From Apostichopus japonicus (lineage: Eukaryota; Echinodermata; Holothuroidea; Aspidochirotida; Stichopodidae), in assembly GCF_037975245.1 (NCBI RefSeq), contig NC_092583.1:9584764-9648763 (forward strand): 64,000 bases of DNA, read 5' to 3'. The first letter of the stretch is position 1; the number at the start of each line of letters is the position of its first letter. This document shows positions 11,120 through 21,600 of the stretch, piece after piece. The notes beneath the pieces were generated by a model. The model saw nothing but the letters and a program-made list of their open reading frames with translations, was not told where the DNA came from and ran no database searches. The translations under genes and the position numbers were made by a program.

Positions 11120-11576
11120 TCTTCATCTATCTATCTTTCTTTGTTTTATTCGGTAGTTCCACGATAAGAAGCTGTTCAGTAGTTCTTACGATGGTACAGT
11201 CATGGTCTGGGATTGCTCAGATATCAAGGAAGACATCACGACGTTCGGAGATGAAGATGAAGAAAAGGAGAGAAAGAAACAGAAGAAGAAAGAAGAAAAG
11301 GAGAAAAAACGTAAACAGAAAGAACAAGAGAAAGAGGCCAAGAGGAAGAAGAGAGAGGATGAGAAAAATGTGAAAAATAAGAAAACGTCGGAAGAAAAGG
11401 ACAGAGAAAGTCTTCCGGAGAAGAACGAATTCGAAGCGAGCGAGAAACTGGCCGATGGTGTTGATAATAAGAGTGATATGGAAAGCGACGAGGAAGACAT
11501 TGGACGGAAAACTGATCCTGACGATGAATTATCGAGAGAAATTGAAGCTATTAACCGAAATATGGATGATATATGA
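4203..11576 (+). CDS. WDR86: WDR86-like WD40-repeat protein with charged C-terminal tail
   Basis: Four exons: 4203-5078, 8003-8138, 9514-9617 and 11157-11576, all with GT/AG borders and matching phases (0, 1, 0), giving 511 residues. Residues 1-6 (MGSGSS) fit an N-myristoylation signal. Residues 9-56 are charged. Residues 61 to about 398 hold eight WD repeats with regular GH and W[D/N/T] positions. Order and wording follow vertebrate WDR86, for example [18 protein letters not shown] and VSALKFHDG. Residues 400-511 form a Lys/Glu-rich, probably helical tail absent from the roughly 376-residue human protein as I recall it. The ATG at 4203 is preferred to the in-frame ATG at 4161 because its context is strong (A at -3, G at +4) and it exposes the glycine. 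The cellular role of WDR86 is poorly known. AATAAA at about 11750 is a likely poly(A) signal. Confidence 0.88.
5285..5520. repeat. Possible dispersed repeat in WDR86 intron 1
   Basis: The stretch with cacacctgggtgaag and tcttgcccaaagacacaa resembles a short interspersed sequence that I remember recurring in many animal genomes. No boundaries or target duplication could be found, so family and extent are uncertain. Confidence 0.3.
5700..5765. repeat. Short tandem repeat, unit ccaagtgaattt
   Basis: About four imperfect copies of a 12-15 base unit (tttccaagtgaa) lie next to a poly-C run in WDR86 intron 1. No coding content was seen. Confidence 0.7.
8335..8425. repeat. Short tandem repeat, unit ggttatg
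   Basis: Some ten imperfect copies of gattggttatg-like words lie in WDR86 intron 2. They create a spurious short open frame. Confidence 0.7.
10500..10785. repeat. Degenerate minisatellite with ttccctggcgccc units
   Basis: About three units of 85-95 bp in WDR86 intron 3, each with (t)tccctggcgccc, then a pyrimidine stretch, then a segment ending in aaggtatg(a/g)accagc. The last unit runs into accattgtctctgacag, a segment found again at about 11036. Confidence 0.65.
10786..11156. repeat. (TA)n blocks and duplicated exon 4 border
   Basis: Three TA-dinucleotide blocks (about 10789-10852, 10899-10965 and 11067-11115) separate two copies of a segment that holds the pyrimidine tract, the AG acceptor and the first coding bases of WDR86 exon 4. 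The upstream copy has its AG at 11004-11005 and repeats the first roughly 28 exon bases with two changes. The true acceptor is at 11155-11156. Confidence 0.85.
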
Positions 11577-12342
11577 AACAGATAACTTAAAGCGAGATGG
11601 GAAAGTTGTTGAGTTATAAAACGATTGTTTTTCCCTTTTTCGTCATAGTTCACATCATCAAAGAAATGTGTACTATATTAAAAAAGTGTTCGTTTAGCAA
11701 ACCTTTCATAGCTTTCAAGACAATATTTGTTAACAATAGTTTTTGAGCAAATAAATTTGTCTTAGTGTGATAAAGGGGAAAAAATGAGATGACTGTATCT
11801 TTGTTTGATATAATAAAACAGCTGTATGTTTTGGAAACATTATTGCAACGGGAACGTTAAGATGCCTTAAAAATGTGGAACAGTTATTAATATCATAATT
11901 TATGTCCGTAAATTTCTGCAAAATGGTGAATTGCTCGTGACACAATTTTGTTTTCAGCAAAAGTCTAGAAAACCAAAAATTGTCGAATCGATAACTTGTT
12001 GAATTTAGACGACTTAAATTAAATGACGAATTGAAGTCACTTGTGGGGCACTTAGCTTTTCAACAGTTTTCCACAAAATGTACCTTGAATCGCTGATTTA
12101 GAAATTTACATTATCATATTTTGTAGAAAATTTATCAATGTATGACCTTTCTTAGTCCATCAAAATTAACATTTTGTTGCAACATGTTCAATTATAAACA
12201 TCAATAGTGATTATTTCAACACTTTTTGCCAAAGAAAAATCTTCAGAAAATAGTTAAAATATTTAATTTGTCATTAGTTTTTGTTGCGAAAAGGATAATG
12301 ATTATTTTGTCACTTTGCAAATGAAATGACGGGTTGATCAGT

Positions 12343-12645
12343 TCTAATAATAATAATCAGCAGTTATTTTTACAACGCTTAAGCTACCACAAACGTGGGA
12401 GAAACCCGCAAGGGCTAATGGATTATCATTTACAGGTCGGGTGGCTTCCAATTCAACATTTTAACTCAAATTTAGAATATTTTCAATTTAAAACGTAATT
12501 TCAAATGGGAAAACCTTAGATTGCTCTTGGATGGAAAAGCCACCTTACTAAAACCCGGCCGGATATCGAGCCCGGAACCTATCGATTGCTAAGCCTCATG
12601 ACTTCAAATGCCACCGCCTTGAGCCAATCGGCCACAGCACCGTTC
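12343..12645 (-). mobile_element. tRNA-derived SINE
   Basis: Read on the minus strand, it begins with a tRNA-like head (ggtgctgtggccgattggct) with an A box at tggccgattgg and a B box at ggctcgatatcc. A roughly 190-bp body follows, ending in an (ATT)n tail at about 12344-12357. Head, body and simple-repeat tail are the standard SINE layout. I found no certain target duplication. Confidence 0.7.
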
Positions 12646-12808
12646 ACGTAATAAAATGTTAGGTATTGGTCAATTCGTAATAGATCGTTAACATATTAGA
12701 TGAATAATTAGTAATTTTGTTGAAAATTGTCAATATTTTTACTTAGAGATCTATAAAAGCGTTTGACGGTACACTTCAACGTTTCCATTAGCTACAGCTC
12801 AAACACAA

Positions 12809-12859
12809 ACATGCTGCCCAAATTACGCCCGTGCATGGTGCGTAATTTGGGCAGCATGT
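12809..12859. repeat. Perfect 20-bp inverted repeat (hairpin)
   Basis: Arm acatgctgcccaaattacgc (12809-12828) is exactly complementary to 12840-12859, separated by an 11-base loop (ccgtgcatggt) that is itself nearly self-complementary. No flanking duplication was found. Confidence 0.9.
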
Positions 12860-14822
12860 CTGTTGGAAGTTAAATTTCCGAGTTAAATATCGACAACTAG
12901 ATGTTTATGTCACCGCTTCTTGATAAATATTCAAGAGTGTGCAGTACATTGCTTAAATTTATACTTCATTGCTTAATTTCTTTTATAACAAGTTTCTTAA
13001 ACAAACAGCACGTAAAGCATATTGTATATTAATTTTGTGCGTGCGCATACTGAAATTTTAAAAATCTCTTGTGGGTGTTAAAGCGACAAAGATTCCAATG
13101 TTTCTGGGTTGTTGTTTTTCTGTCTGACCAATCAAAAAGTTCTCAGTATGATTACGCAATACTTGATGACGTGGGAATTAAATCAATTATATTCCCACAA
13201 AACTCTTGATTGCAGATGACTGAGGTTTTCATACAAAGTATCGTATTTTTGCTTATTTATTTATATAGCTTATTATTTCTATCTTTTTAACGAATTTGAG
13301 TACCAATTTTGTTTTTGCCAGTTATAAACTTATGCAAGTGAAGTATATCTTTGTGTATAGTCAATGCGGTTATAGTCGGCAGTGTATATCATTACAGCAG
13401 GTGTACGTTTATGTAGCTCAAATGTTACATTCGAGATCAGATTGTCGTCGATACCGTAAGCCTATACGTATTTTCTTAAGCGTGATATGTTTAAAACGTG
13501 CCAAAAAATGGGACTGGGTTTCATCCATTTTTCTTTATTGCTTTTGAGGAGGGTGTGGTAGGGGGTTGTAGCCCTACGCCATTACTAGGTCTTTGGAGAG
13601 CCAAGTCGATGGCATATACCTTTTTTCCGAGTCGGAGTACTAATTTGAACAATAATATATGTGGGCCTATGGACGTATATAATCCTACTTTATACTTCGT
13701 CGGCAAGTTTTGTAGGTAGTGTAGCTTTAACGTTCCTCTCTGAAGAGTATATACCTCCAGCTCACACAGGGGGTATAGGGAGTGAGGGTTAAGGGTGTTA
13801 AAGGGGGGGGGGATTAAATAATTTGTATATCGACCAGTAATTGTAACTTCAATGTATTATGTATAAATGCCTTCTTCCCGTCAACTTGGTGTCGCTACTG
13901 AACATGTTTTTATCATGACGTCATAGATATATCAGAAGGGGGAAGAATTGTCGAAGGAAGAAATTATCGGGAAACCGGAATGACAGTTAATGAAGTTTAC
14001 CTCAAGTGTACTTATATGACTGTAAAGTATGTTTAAGTGTTATATACGCTTGATCCGATTGTATAAAATGTTCAATTCAATGAAGATATTTATTTTAAAA
14101 TAAAAGTTTTATTAAGTTTAAACCTAAATTCTACCAATTTTCATTATTATTTAAAAAATAAACAATTATGCTCTGATGTTGAAGGCGGATGATATAAATT
14201 ACTGATTGAGTAAAAGTAAAAGAATCGGAGGTGATTTAAGGCAAACTAAAAGATTCCTTGGTGAAACATGATGCTTCCGCAACCAGCCTGCTGTTACACG
14301 CGTTTGGAAACACTATACTAAAGTGTCCTATCTTGTAGCAAAAAATCTTATACTGTAAACAGGAGTGCTTTGAAGCGGGTCACATAAAAGTGCATCAAAA
14401 ACAAGAATTGTTCCCACGTGCCTGGGTGTGACATAACGGTATCACTATCTTCTGTCGTGAATTGGGGAAACAAACTTTTCTTTGAAAGAATATGTTCCTT
14501 AAATTACTTGAATAAATTTATAGCTGCAACAGATTTTGTAGTGTCATTTATTTGCATTCACTATTGTTATTATTATTAACATTATTATTATTATTAACAT
14601 TATTAATATTATTATTATTATTATTAACATTATTAATATTATTATTATTATAGCAAAAGGGTTAATAATGATATTTCTATATCTTTAAAGCTCATACCAA
14701 AAAATCAAAAGCAGTTTTTAACACAAACTTCCGTTTGCGTTTGGACCTAATTATCTTAAATTGTTATTTTGTCTGGTGGAACTCAGACCCCACCCACCCC
14801 CTACATGGGACCCCACTTCAGT

Positions 14823-15130
14823 CAGGCACGTAGCCAGGAATTTGCCAAGGGAGGGGCGAAAATGTAGAAAAATTATCAGAGCCGTAGATACGGCATTGCA
14901 TACTATCTAAGCCTAGCGCCACCATGATTGGCGCGAAGCGTACGAGAAAATTTTGGCTGAAAATGCCTCCCAGATCGTTGGAAACGGCACTTCTCAGGCC
15001 TTGTAAGTTGCATCTTAGCATTTTCTCGTTTGAAATTACTAGCGATATCATTAAAACATTTAAAAAAATTTTTAAATATGGTCAAGGGGGGCGGCTGCCC
15101 CCTTCGCCCCCCCCCCTGGCTACGCGCCTG
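14823..15130. mobile_element. hAT-like MITE, 308 bp, with 8-bp target duplication
   Basis: Ends caggcacgtagccagg and cctggctacgcgcctg form terminal inverted repeats (15 of 16 match). It is flanked by the exact 8-bp direct repeat acttcagt at 14815-14822 and 15131-15138. CAG ends with 8-bp duplications are typical of hAT elements. It has no coding capacity. Its inner layout resembles the elements at 16018 and 43986. Confidence 0.9.
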
Positions 15131-16017
15131 ACTTCAGTGACCACAGAGCCACACCTCTCCTTTATAAAGTCCTGGATCCACCCCTGGTCGTTGAGTGAAT
15201 TCATTGTTTCATTTGTCGCATGCTGCCCTCACTTTGCCCACCTGTTAAAGGACTTGATAATTCAAGTAGTATATCGAAGGTACTAAGGTTGCAGTTGGTG
15301 GTGACATGTCTGATTATAGGGATGGCGCAAACTTACGACATACTTTAGAAAAATGATCGTCTTAATAGTAATTGTCTCACGATGCTCGTTCAAAAGGGGG
15401 GGGGAGGGGGATACAATACAATGAAGATGACAATAATAATATAAACAATAAAAACTTTTTTTTTGGTAGTTTCTTTGTTGTATTGCCTTACATGCAAAAT
15501 GAAGGCTGTTCTTCATCAATTGTAATTGACATGAACAATGTTTACACACTAAGCTGTAAAGATGCATGATTTCATCATCAGGTCTCCCCAGTATAAGGTT
15601 TGTGTGTCGAGTCAGTACCCATTATGAATGGATACACACTTACTAACCACTATATGGCAGGGAAAAAAATAGAATATTAATAATTTTAAATTGATTTTTC
15701 AAGTCTTTTCCACTTAGGACATAAGGGTTCCTCAAAATCATGAATTGTTACAATGAATATAATAGAAATACACCTTGACCAGATATTTCTCTGTTTTTAC
15801 AGCTTCTGTCAAACTTTTGATATTATCTTTACAAAATTAACGGACAGTAATATAATCAGTTCAAGAGTCATTCAGAGAAAATAGATTTCAGATCTTCAAT
15901 TAATTGGTTAGGAGGAAAAATAATCTACAATGACAACCTAACAAACCCATGATGTTGATGAGACACCCTCAAGAGAGCCCATCAAACAATGCTGAGCTGG
16001 GTCACCCGCACACACCC

Positions 16018-16403
16018 CAGTGGCGGAGCGTCCATATAGTCAGCGAATGCCCCCCCCTGACGGACTCAAATGGACTGCTGGCGCCCTTTTCAGCTCTTTA
16101 CCACTTTTTACTTATTCGCGATTATTGACTTTTTTATTGCGCTCTCATCTACTTATTGACATTTGTCACATTTTGTTGGTGTAATTTTCTGTCAAAATGC
16201 TCTAATGGCTATTTATTCTTCGTTTATCTGCAAATTAGCAAGGCCCGGAAAGGGTCATTTCCGGCGATCTAGGGAGTATCTTTACTCAAAAAAATCTGTA
16301 CGCTCCGCGCCAACCTGTGGTGACGCTCCGCTTAGATAGTGTCGAAAGCGCCCCTACAGACCATTCTCGCCCCCTCTGACCAATACCCCTAGCTCCGCCA
16401 CTG
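16018..16403. mobile_element. hAT-like MITE, 386 bp
   Basis: Starts cagtggcggagcgtcc and ends ctagctccgccactg. Flanking 8-mers acacaccc and acaccccc match at 7 of 8. The interior is homologous, in opposite orientation, to the element at 43986-44356. It is non-coding and would depend on a transposase elsewhere. Confidence 0.85.
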
Positions 16404-18640
16404 ACACCCCCCCCCCAAGACACCCCCAAACCTTTGTAAACCTACCATGAGACTCAGACCAAACTACAGAGTGGAAGTCAGAACACCAAATATAGTCACA
16501 TTTCATTTTACTACATACATCAAAAATGAGTATCTCTAAAAATATTATTATACTTTCTCACCCGTTTTACTGTGAGGAGTAAACTGACATTAAATACGGG
16601 TTTACAAAGCAGGATAAGTGAATGCCTGCAATCAACAAAGTGTCTTTGACCAGTAGACAGTAAATATGCTTGCTCAACTGCTCAAATTTTCATCATTCAA
16701 TTGGAAATATCAAAAATGTTGATTACTGATTCGACTTTGTCGGTTGTTTCCTCTTCTATGTTAAATACATATCTAGAAACTTACATTCATGGGCTTATAT
16801 TATTGCTGATTTTTTTTTTTTTGGGGGGGTGGGGGAACCTACAATAGGGATCTCCAACGTTCTGACTGAGGGCGCTGCTGTCATATGGGTCCTAATGTGT
16901 GTGATCTGTACTGTTTAACAGATCTCTGAATCAAAGTATTTAACACAATCGCGTGAGGGCGCAGCGGCACTCACGAGCATGTGAACACTACAGGTTAATT
17001 TGATTGCTGACGCTCAAGAGGCTTCAACTCAAAAAGTTCCGCTTGTGAAGTTTTCACCGAAAGAAAAGCCATGTTTTAGAAAACACTCAAAGTTTAAGGC
17101 TCACAAAGTTTGAGGTGCTGAAAACAGTTTTTGACATATGTTTCAAACGAGATATTCTTCAACAATTACAAATGAAAATTATGGCGATCCAACTCAAGTG
17201 TTACCACTATGCTACTGCTAGTGTGGTTCCACGTCTAATGGTACTAGATCTCATAGCAACAGTTTGTTGTGGAACTAGGTGGGACCCATACCACAGCGCC
17301 CCGTCTTATTTCGTTCACAATTGGGAGGGCCCCATTGTTGCTTGGAAGATTTCTCTAGAAATCGCATGTGACTATTGATGCATGAGTGGGTTAACAATAG
17401 CCTGACAGGTTATCTTCCCATTAAAACATTGCTCAACGATAACACGATATTGCCTGTCGAAATTAGATATATATACAAAATTTCACCTTTTTTTTTTCTT
17501 GACTTAAATCATTTTCTGTTTCATCCCAATAAAATATTTCCCTTTTGTTTTGTTTTGTCTTTAATGTAATCTTAAATCGGAAAAGTTATTAATATTTTAC
17601 AAATCGGCGACCTTATTTATCTAAAAATAACAATGAACAATGACCTACTGCATGAGAGTTTACAGAGATCAGCAAATTACCAATGTTGACGCAAAAGTCA
17701 CATTTTACTTAAATTAAAGTCCACGAGCTCTGCAACTTTGGTTAAGTAGTTGAACTGACACTAGGGTTCCATAAAGGTACAGGAGGGGATGAGGTGGAGA
17801 GGATGGGGGTGGAGGGGGATGGAGAGGTGGGGGAGGGACCAATGGCTCTCAATAGCTAACTCCATTAATCTCATAATTTAAACAACACATCTTAAAAGTG
17901 GAAAATAAAATTCACTCCCCAAATATCACGACAACATTTTGGCAACCAAAAGCCAAAAGGGGTGTATAACACTATGGTCTTCTCACCACACTATTGGGAA
18001 GGAAAATGCAAATTTGTACAGCCATTAATAAACGAACCACTTTATATTTTTACTTTAAATTAACCAACTATCGACACAATATGACTTCCGCCATCCACCT
18101 ACCTGCCAACAGTAGCCAAAAGTTATATTGCTAACATGTGGTGCAATGTCCACAGTCCAGGTCAAAACTCAGGACAGATAATGTTACTTTTTCGAGGCAA
18201 TGCAGTTTTTAATAACTGTCTAGTAGAAGAATCACTAGTACACTTGCAAAAACAGAGAATGAATGAAAAGATCAATGTTATCTTCTCTTTCTAGAAATTC
18301 AAGTAAAGAAACCCCATCACAGCTATCATTCAGAAAGGGTCAAGATAATTTGCATAAGACCTTTTTTTTTGTCAAACAAAATTCAAAAGAATGCACACTT
18401 TTCCCAAAAGAAAAAAGGAAAAAAAAAAAAAAAAAATTCAAGTAAAACTGTAAAAATTATGAAGAGAAAAAAAAAAAATACGAATAAAATTGGATGTGAA
18501 TAGAGGTCAATTTTTTTTTTCTCTGTTTGAATTTATACTAATAAGGCTCTGGGTATCTTCTCAACATATGTAGATAAAAAGTGAGCAAAAAACCCACAAA
18601 AAAAAAAAAACCCATCAAACACAGAAATTATTTCCTAACA

Positions 18641-21600
18641 TTACAGCTCGTCACGTAGAATGGTGTACCTGTGTTCGCTGGGTTTCAAGTTCTTAAAGGT
18701 GCTCTCGGGAGGGTCGGTGTTTTTACCGCCGGGCTTATCTGCGGGGCCCCCTCCTTGGACGTGGACGTTCGCTGCGCCTCCGCCGTCCACGCTGAGTTGG
18801 GTCACAGGGTCGGGACCGTGATGGAACTCTCTGTGTAGTTTACCGTTATGCAAATCTTGAACGAACTGTAACAATCTTCTTGGTTCACTGATGGAAGGAA
18901 GGGGGGGAAATTAACCAAAAAAAAACATTAGCTCTTATTTGATCAAATTTTTTTTTTTTTTTAAGTTTCATACTTCCAATCATTTATGGCAGGTTTAGAG
19001 AATAGGTTCTTCTTTATCTAACTGTACAAGTCTTTTCAAAGGCAATACAGAGAGAACTTCAGTGGGAAACATCAGAGCGGCAAATTTTGATACAAGTTTG
19101 AGATTGATTGTCTCGTTACAGAGTAAGTGTCTGATAAAATACATTTACTTAATGGAAATCATATCAAATTTGATATAGGAGGTCAAGGGTCAAATAATGT
19201 CACTTTGCAATTAGTGTGCTAATGAAGCCGTCTCTCTTTACACATTACTTTTATAACAGGTTTTGAAAACTCGTATTTTCTTCGCAGGAAATCCTATGCC
19301 ACATTGATCACAATGTTTCTATATACAATATACCAAACAAAACAAAAACATACAAGTTGGCAGCTCTGTGTGGATCTGATTGCAAAAGTGACATTCCATG
19401 AGTAGGAGAGAACAGAGGGCAAGGGAGGGGGGAGGGGTGAGGAAGAGGAAGAAGAAGACTTACGTTAGTTTACTCATATCTGGAAAGAGGTACATATGTC
19501 TAAAGCTATCGATGGCTATGAGAGGAAGATCCTTAGGAGATTTATTGAGATGATGCAGAGGATGAGTGAATTTAGTCCCATCTGCTGTTAGAAAATTAAC
19601 ATTGCCTGCAAAGAAAAACAAAAACAAGAACGACGACTTCATTAAAATAGAAATAAATATAGAAATAAATCAGCTTGGCTGCATATGAACCATGCCTTCT
19701 TACTCGCTCTCTCTGATCCTCAAATCAGCTACTGCTCCATGTTCCTAAGTGGAAGCTCAAGTCATTTGGTCAACGATGGTTTTCTAATGCCGCTCCTACT
19801 CTTTGGAACTCACTTCCACTGCACATCAAGTCTACACCTAACATTAACATTTTCAAAAACAGACTCAAAACTTATCTATTTTTGACTGCCTTTCCTGAGC
19901 CACAAGTGCCACTGAGCATTGGTTTTCCTCTGGATATTGGCGCTATATAAATTTGCATTTATTATTATTATTATTATTTATTATTATTATTATTATTATT
20001 CTTGGGCTGAAGAGGGCATGGCAGGTGGAGCAGGTGCCAGTTCTGATGATAAGTGACAGGGGAGGTGTATAATTTGATTATCTTTACTAGTTCCTCAAAC
20101 TTGAGATGACCATCACAATAAGATACATACATTCAAGCTGGTGTTACTAACGTAGAACATTAACTTAAGTCACTGCATGAACCCTGTTTTACAGTTTAGT
20201 CCAGACTGAGAATTTTAAAAAAATTGAAGTGAGAGATTTTGTTCCCCATTCCACCATTTCAACTTTTAAACTATCAATCCATAGTAACAACTTCACTGTG
20301 TAGTCATGTGATTAAATTACTGCTTAATGTACACAATGGGTGAATATGCGTCACTCCCACTTGACACAGTTTTATTATAAAAATCACGACTGTGCCTTCT
20401 ACAGAAGAACACTACAATTACAATTCAAAACATTAAACCACACACAAACATAACACCTTATATGTACACAGAGACATCACAATAATCTGTTTGCTGACTT
20501 AAATTATATGTACGTCAATACTGCTGAATCACGTCACCAGGAAACATTCTGAAGGAAAGCGATGTTTATATTAAACGACAAAGGCAGATACTCTACTCGG
20601 TTCCCGGTAACATGAACCTTCTTCACGACTCCAAACAAAATGAGAACAAATGTTAGACCATACACTGTCTTACCATCTGTGCAGAGCCTGTACAGTGTAT
20701 TAACTTCCAATCTGTAGCAATAATTAACCTTACCACAGTTAATACACTGTCTCTTACATGTGTTTTTAATTTGCAATATGAGGATATAGACACGTTTCTA
20801 TCACATTTAATGACCTATTGTACGTGCAGTCTCTATTTCCTTAATTAGTCGACAACGTGTCCAAATTTACCGGCGAAATGTTCTGCAGAAACATGAAAGG
20901 AAATCAATTTGAACTGGGTTGAGTATTTGCACTAGCTGGAGAGAAGGAGAATGGGCATTGTCAATTTTTGGTGCATTTCTGAGAGTGCATTTTCTGATTA
21001 TAGATTTGAATAGGCAAGACTTGACTTTTTTGTGTGTTTTCAATACGAGGATCACACAGATGAAACCATACTCTCACATACAGTATCCTACAACACTATA
21101 ACAAAATCAGTGAGCAACACGATCACTTCAAGAGAATAGCAAAGAAGATTATGTTTTGGCCGACTATCCGATGGGCAGTTCGAATAACCTTTTAGTGCCG
21201 TCTTGCGGCCGGCATTAGGAAATTCCGCATATTGGTTCAAGGCAGCTTCAGTGAAGACTTTGCTAACAATCAGACCCCAAAAAATCAAATTAGGACCGGG
21301 GGCCAAGATAGACATGGAAACAGTTCTCGTTAAAAAGGGGATGCTTAGAAGAATGTTTACCCTGTCATCCCGTCCAAATTAAAACTTTCCTCTGGACAAT
21401 CTCCTTTTCAAGTTGTGCAGCGATATCAAACTACTACGATACCATTATCATTTGACCCCGGCAGACTTTTCCATTATAAAGAACAACAAAAAATAAATTA
21501 AATAAACCAAACAAAAACATTGTGAAAAACTACCCTGGGGATTTCTCTCCCCAAAAATTACCATCTCTGTCTCAAGTCTTTCAAAAAATTTCCAGGATGT

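Larger units (their letters stand above)
11577..18640. other. Gene-poor region between WDR86 and ERP44
   Basis: After the WDR86 3' UTR (poly(A) signal near 11750) I see no convincing gene. The region holds a SINE, a perfect hairpin, two hAT-like MITEs, an (ATT)n block at about 14565-14652 and G-rich purine runs near 17780-17840. Open frames here are short and have no recognisable domain or splice structure. The right end probably includes the ERP44 3' UTR. Confidence 0.6.

Noticed and set aside
11186-11653. Minus-strand frame of 155 Ser-rich codons
   Set aside because: Antisense shadow of the Lys/Glu-rich tail of WDR86 exon 4.
17115-17569. Two adjacent plus-strand frames of 87 and 64 codons
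   Set aside because: No recognisable domain, no convincing splice sites and no similarity I can name; composition like the surrounding intergenic DNA.
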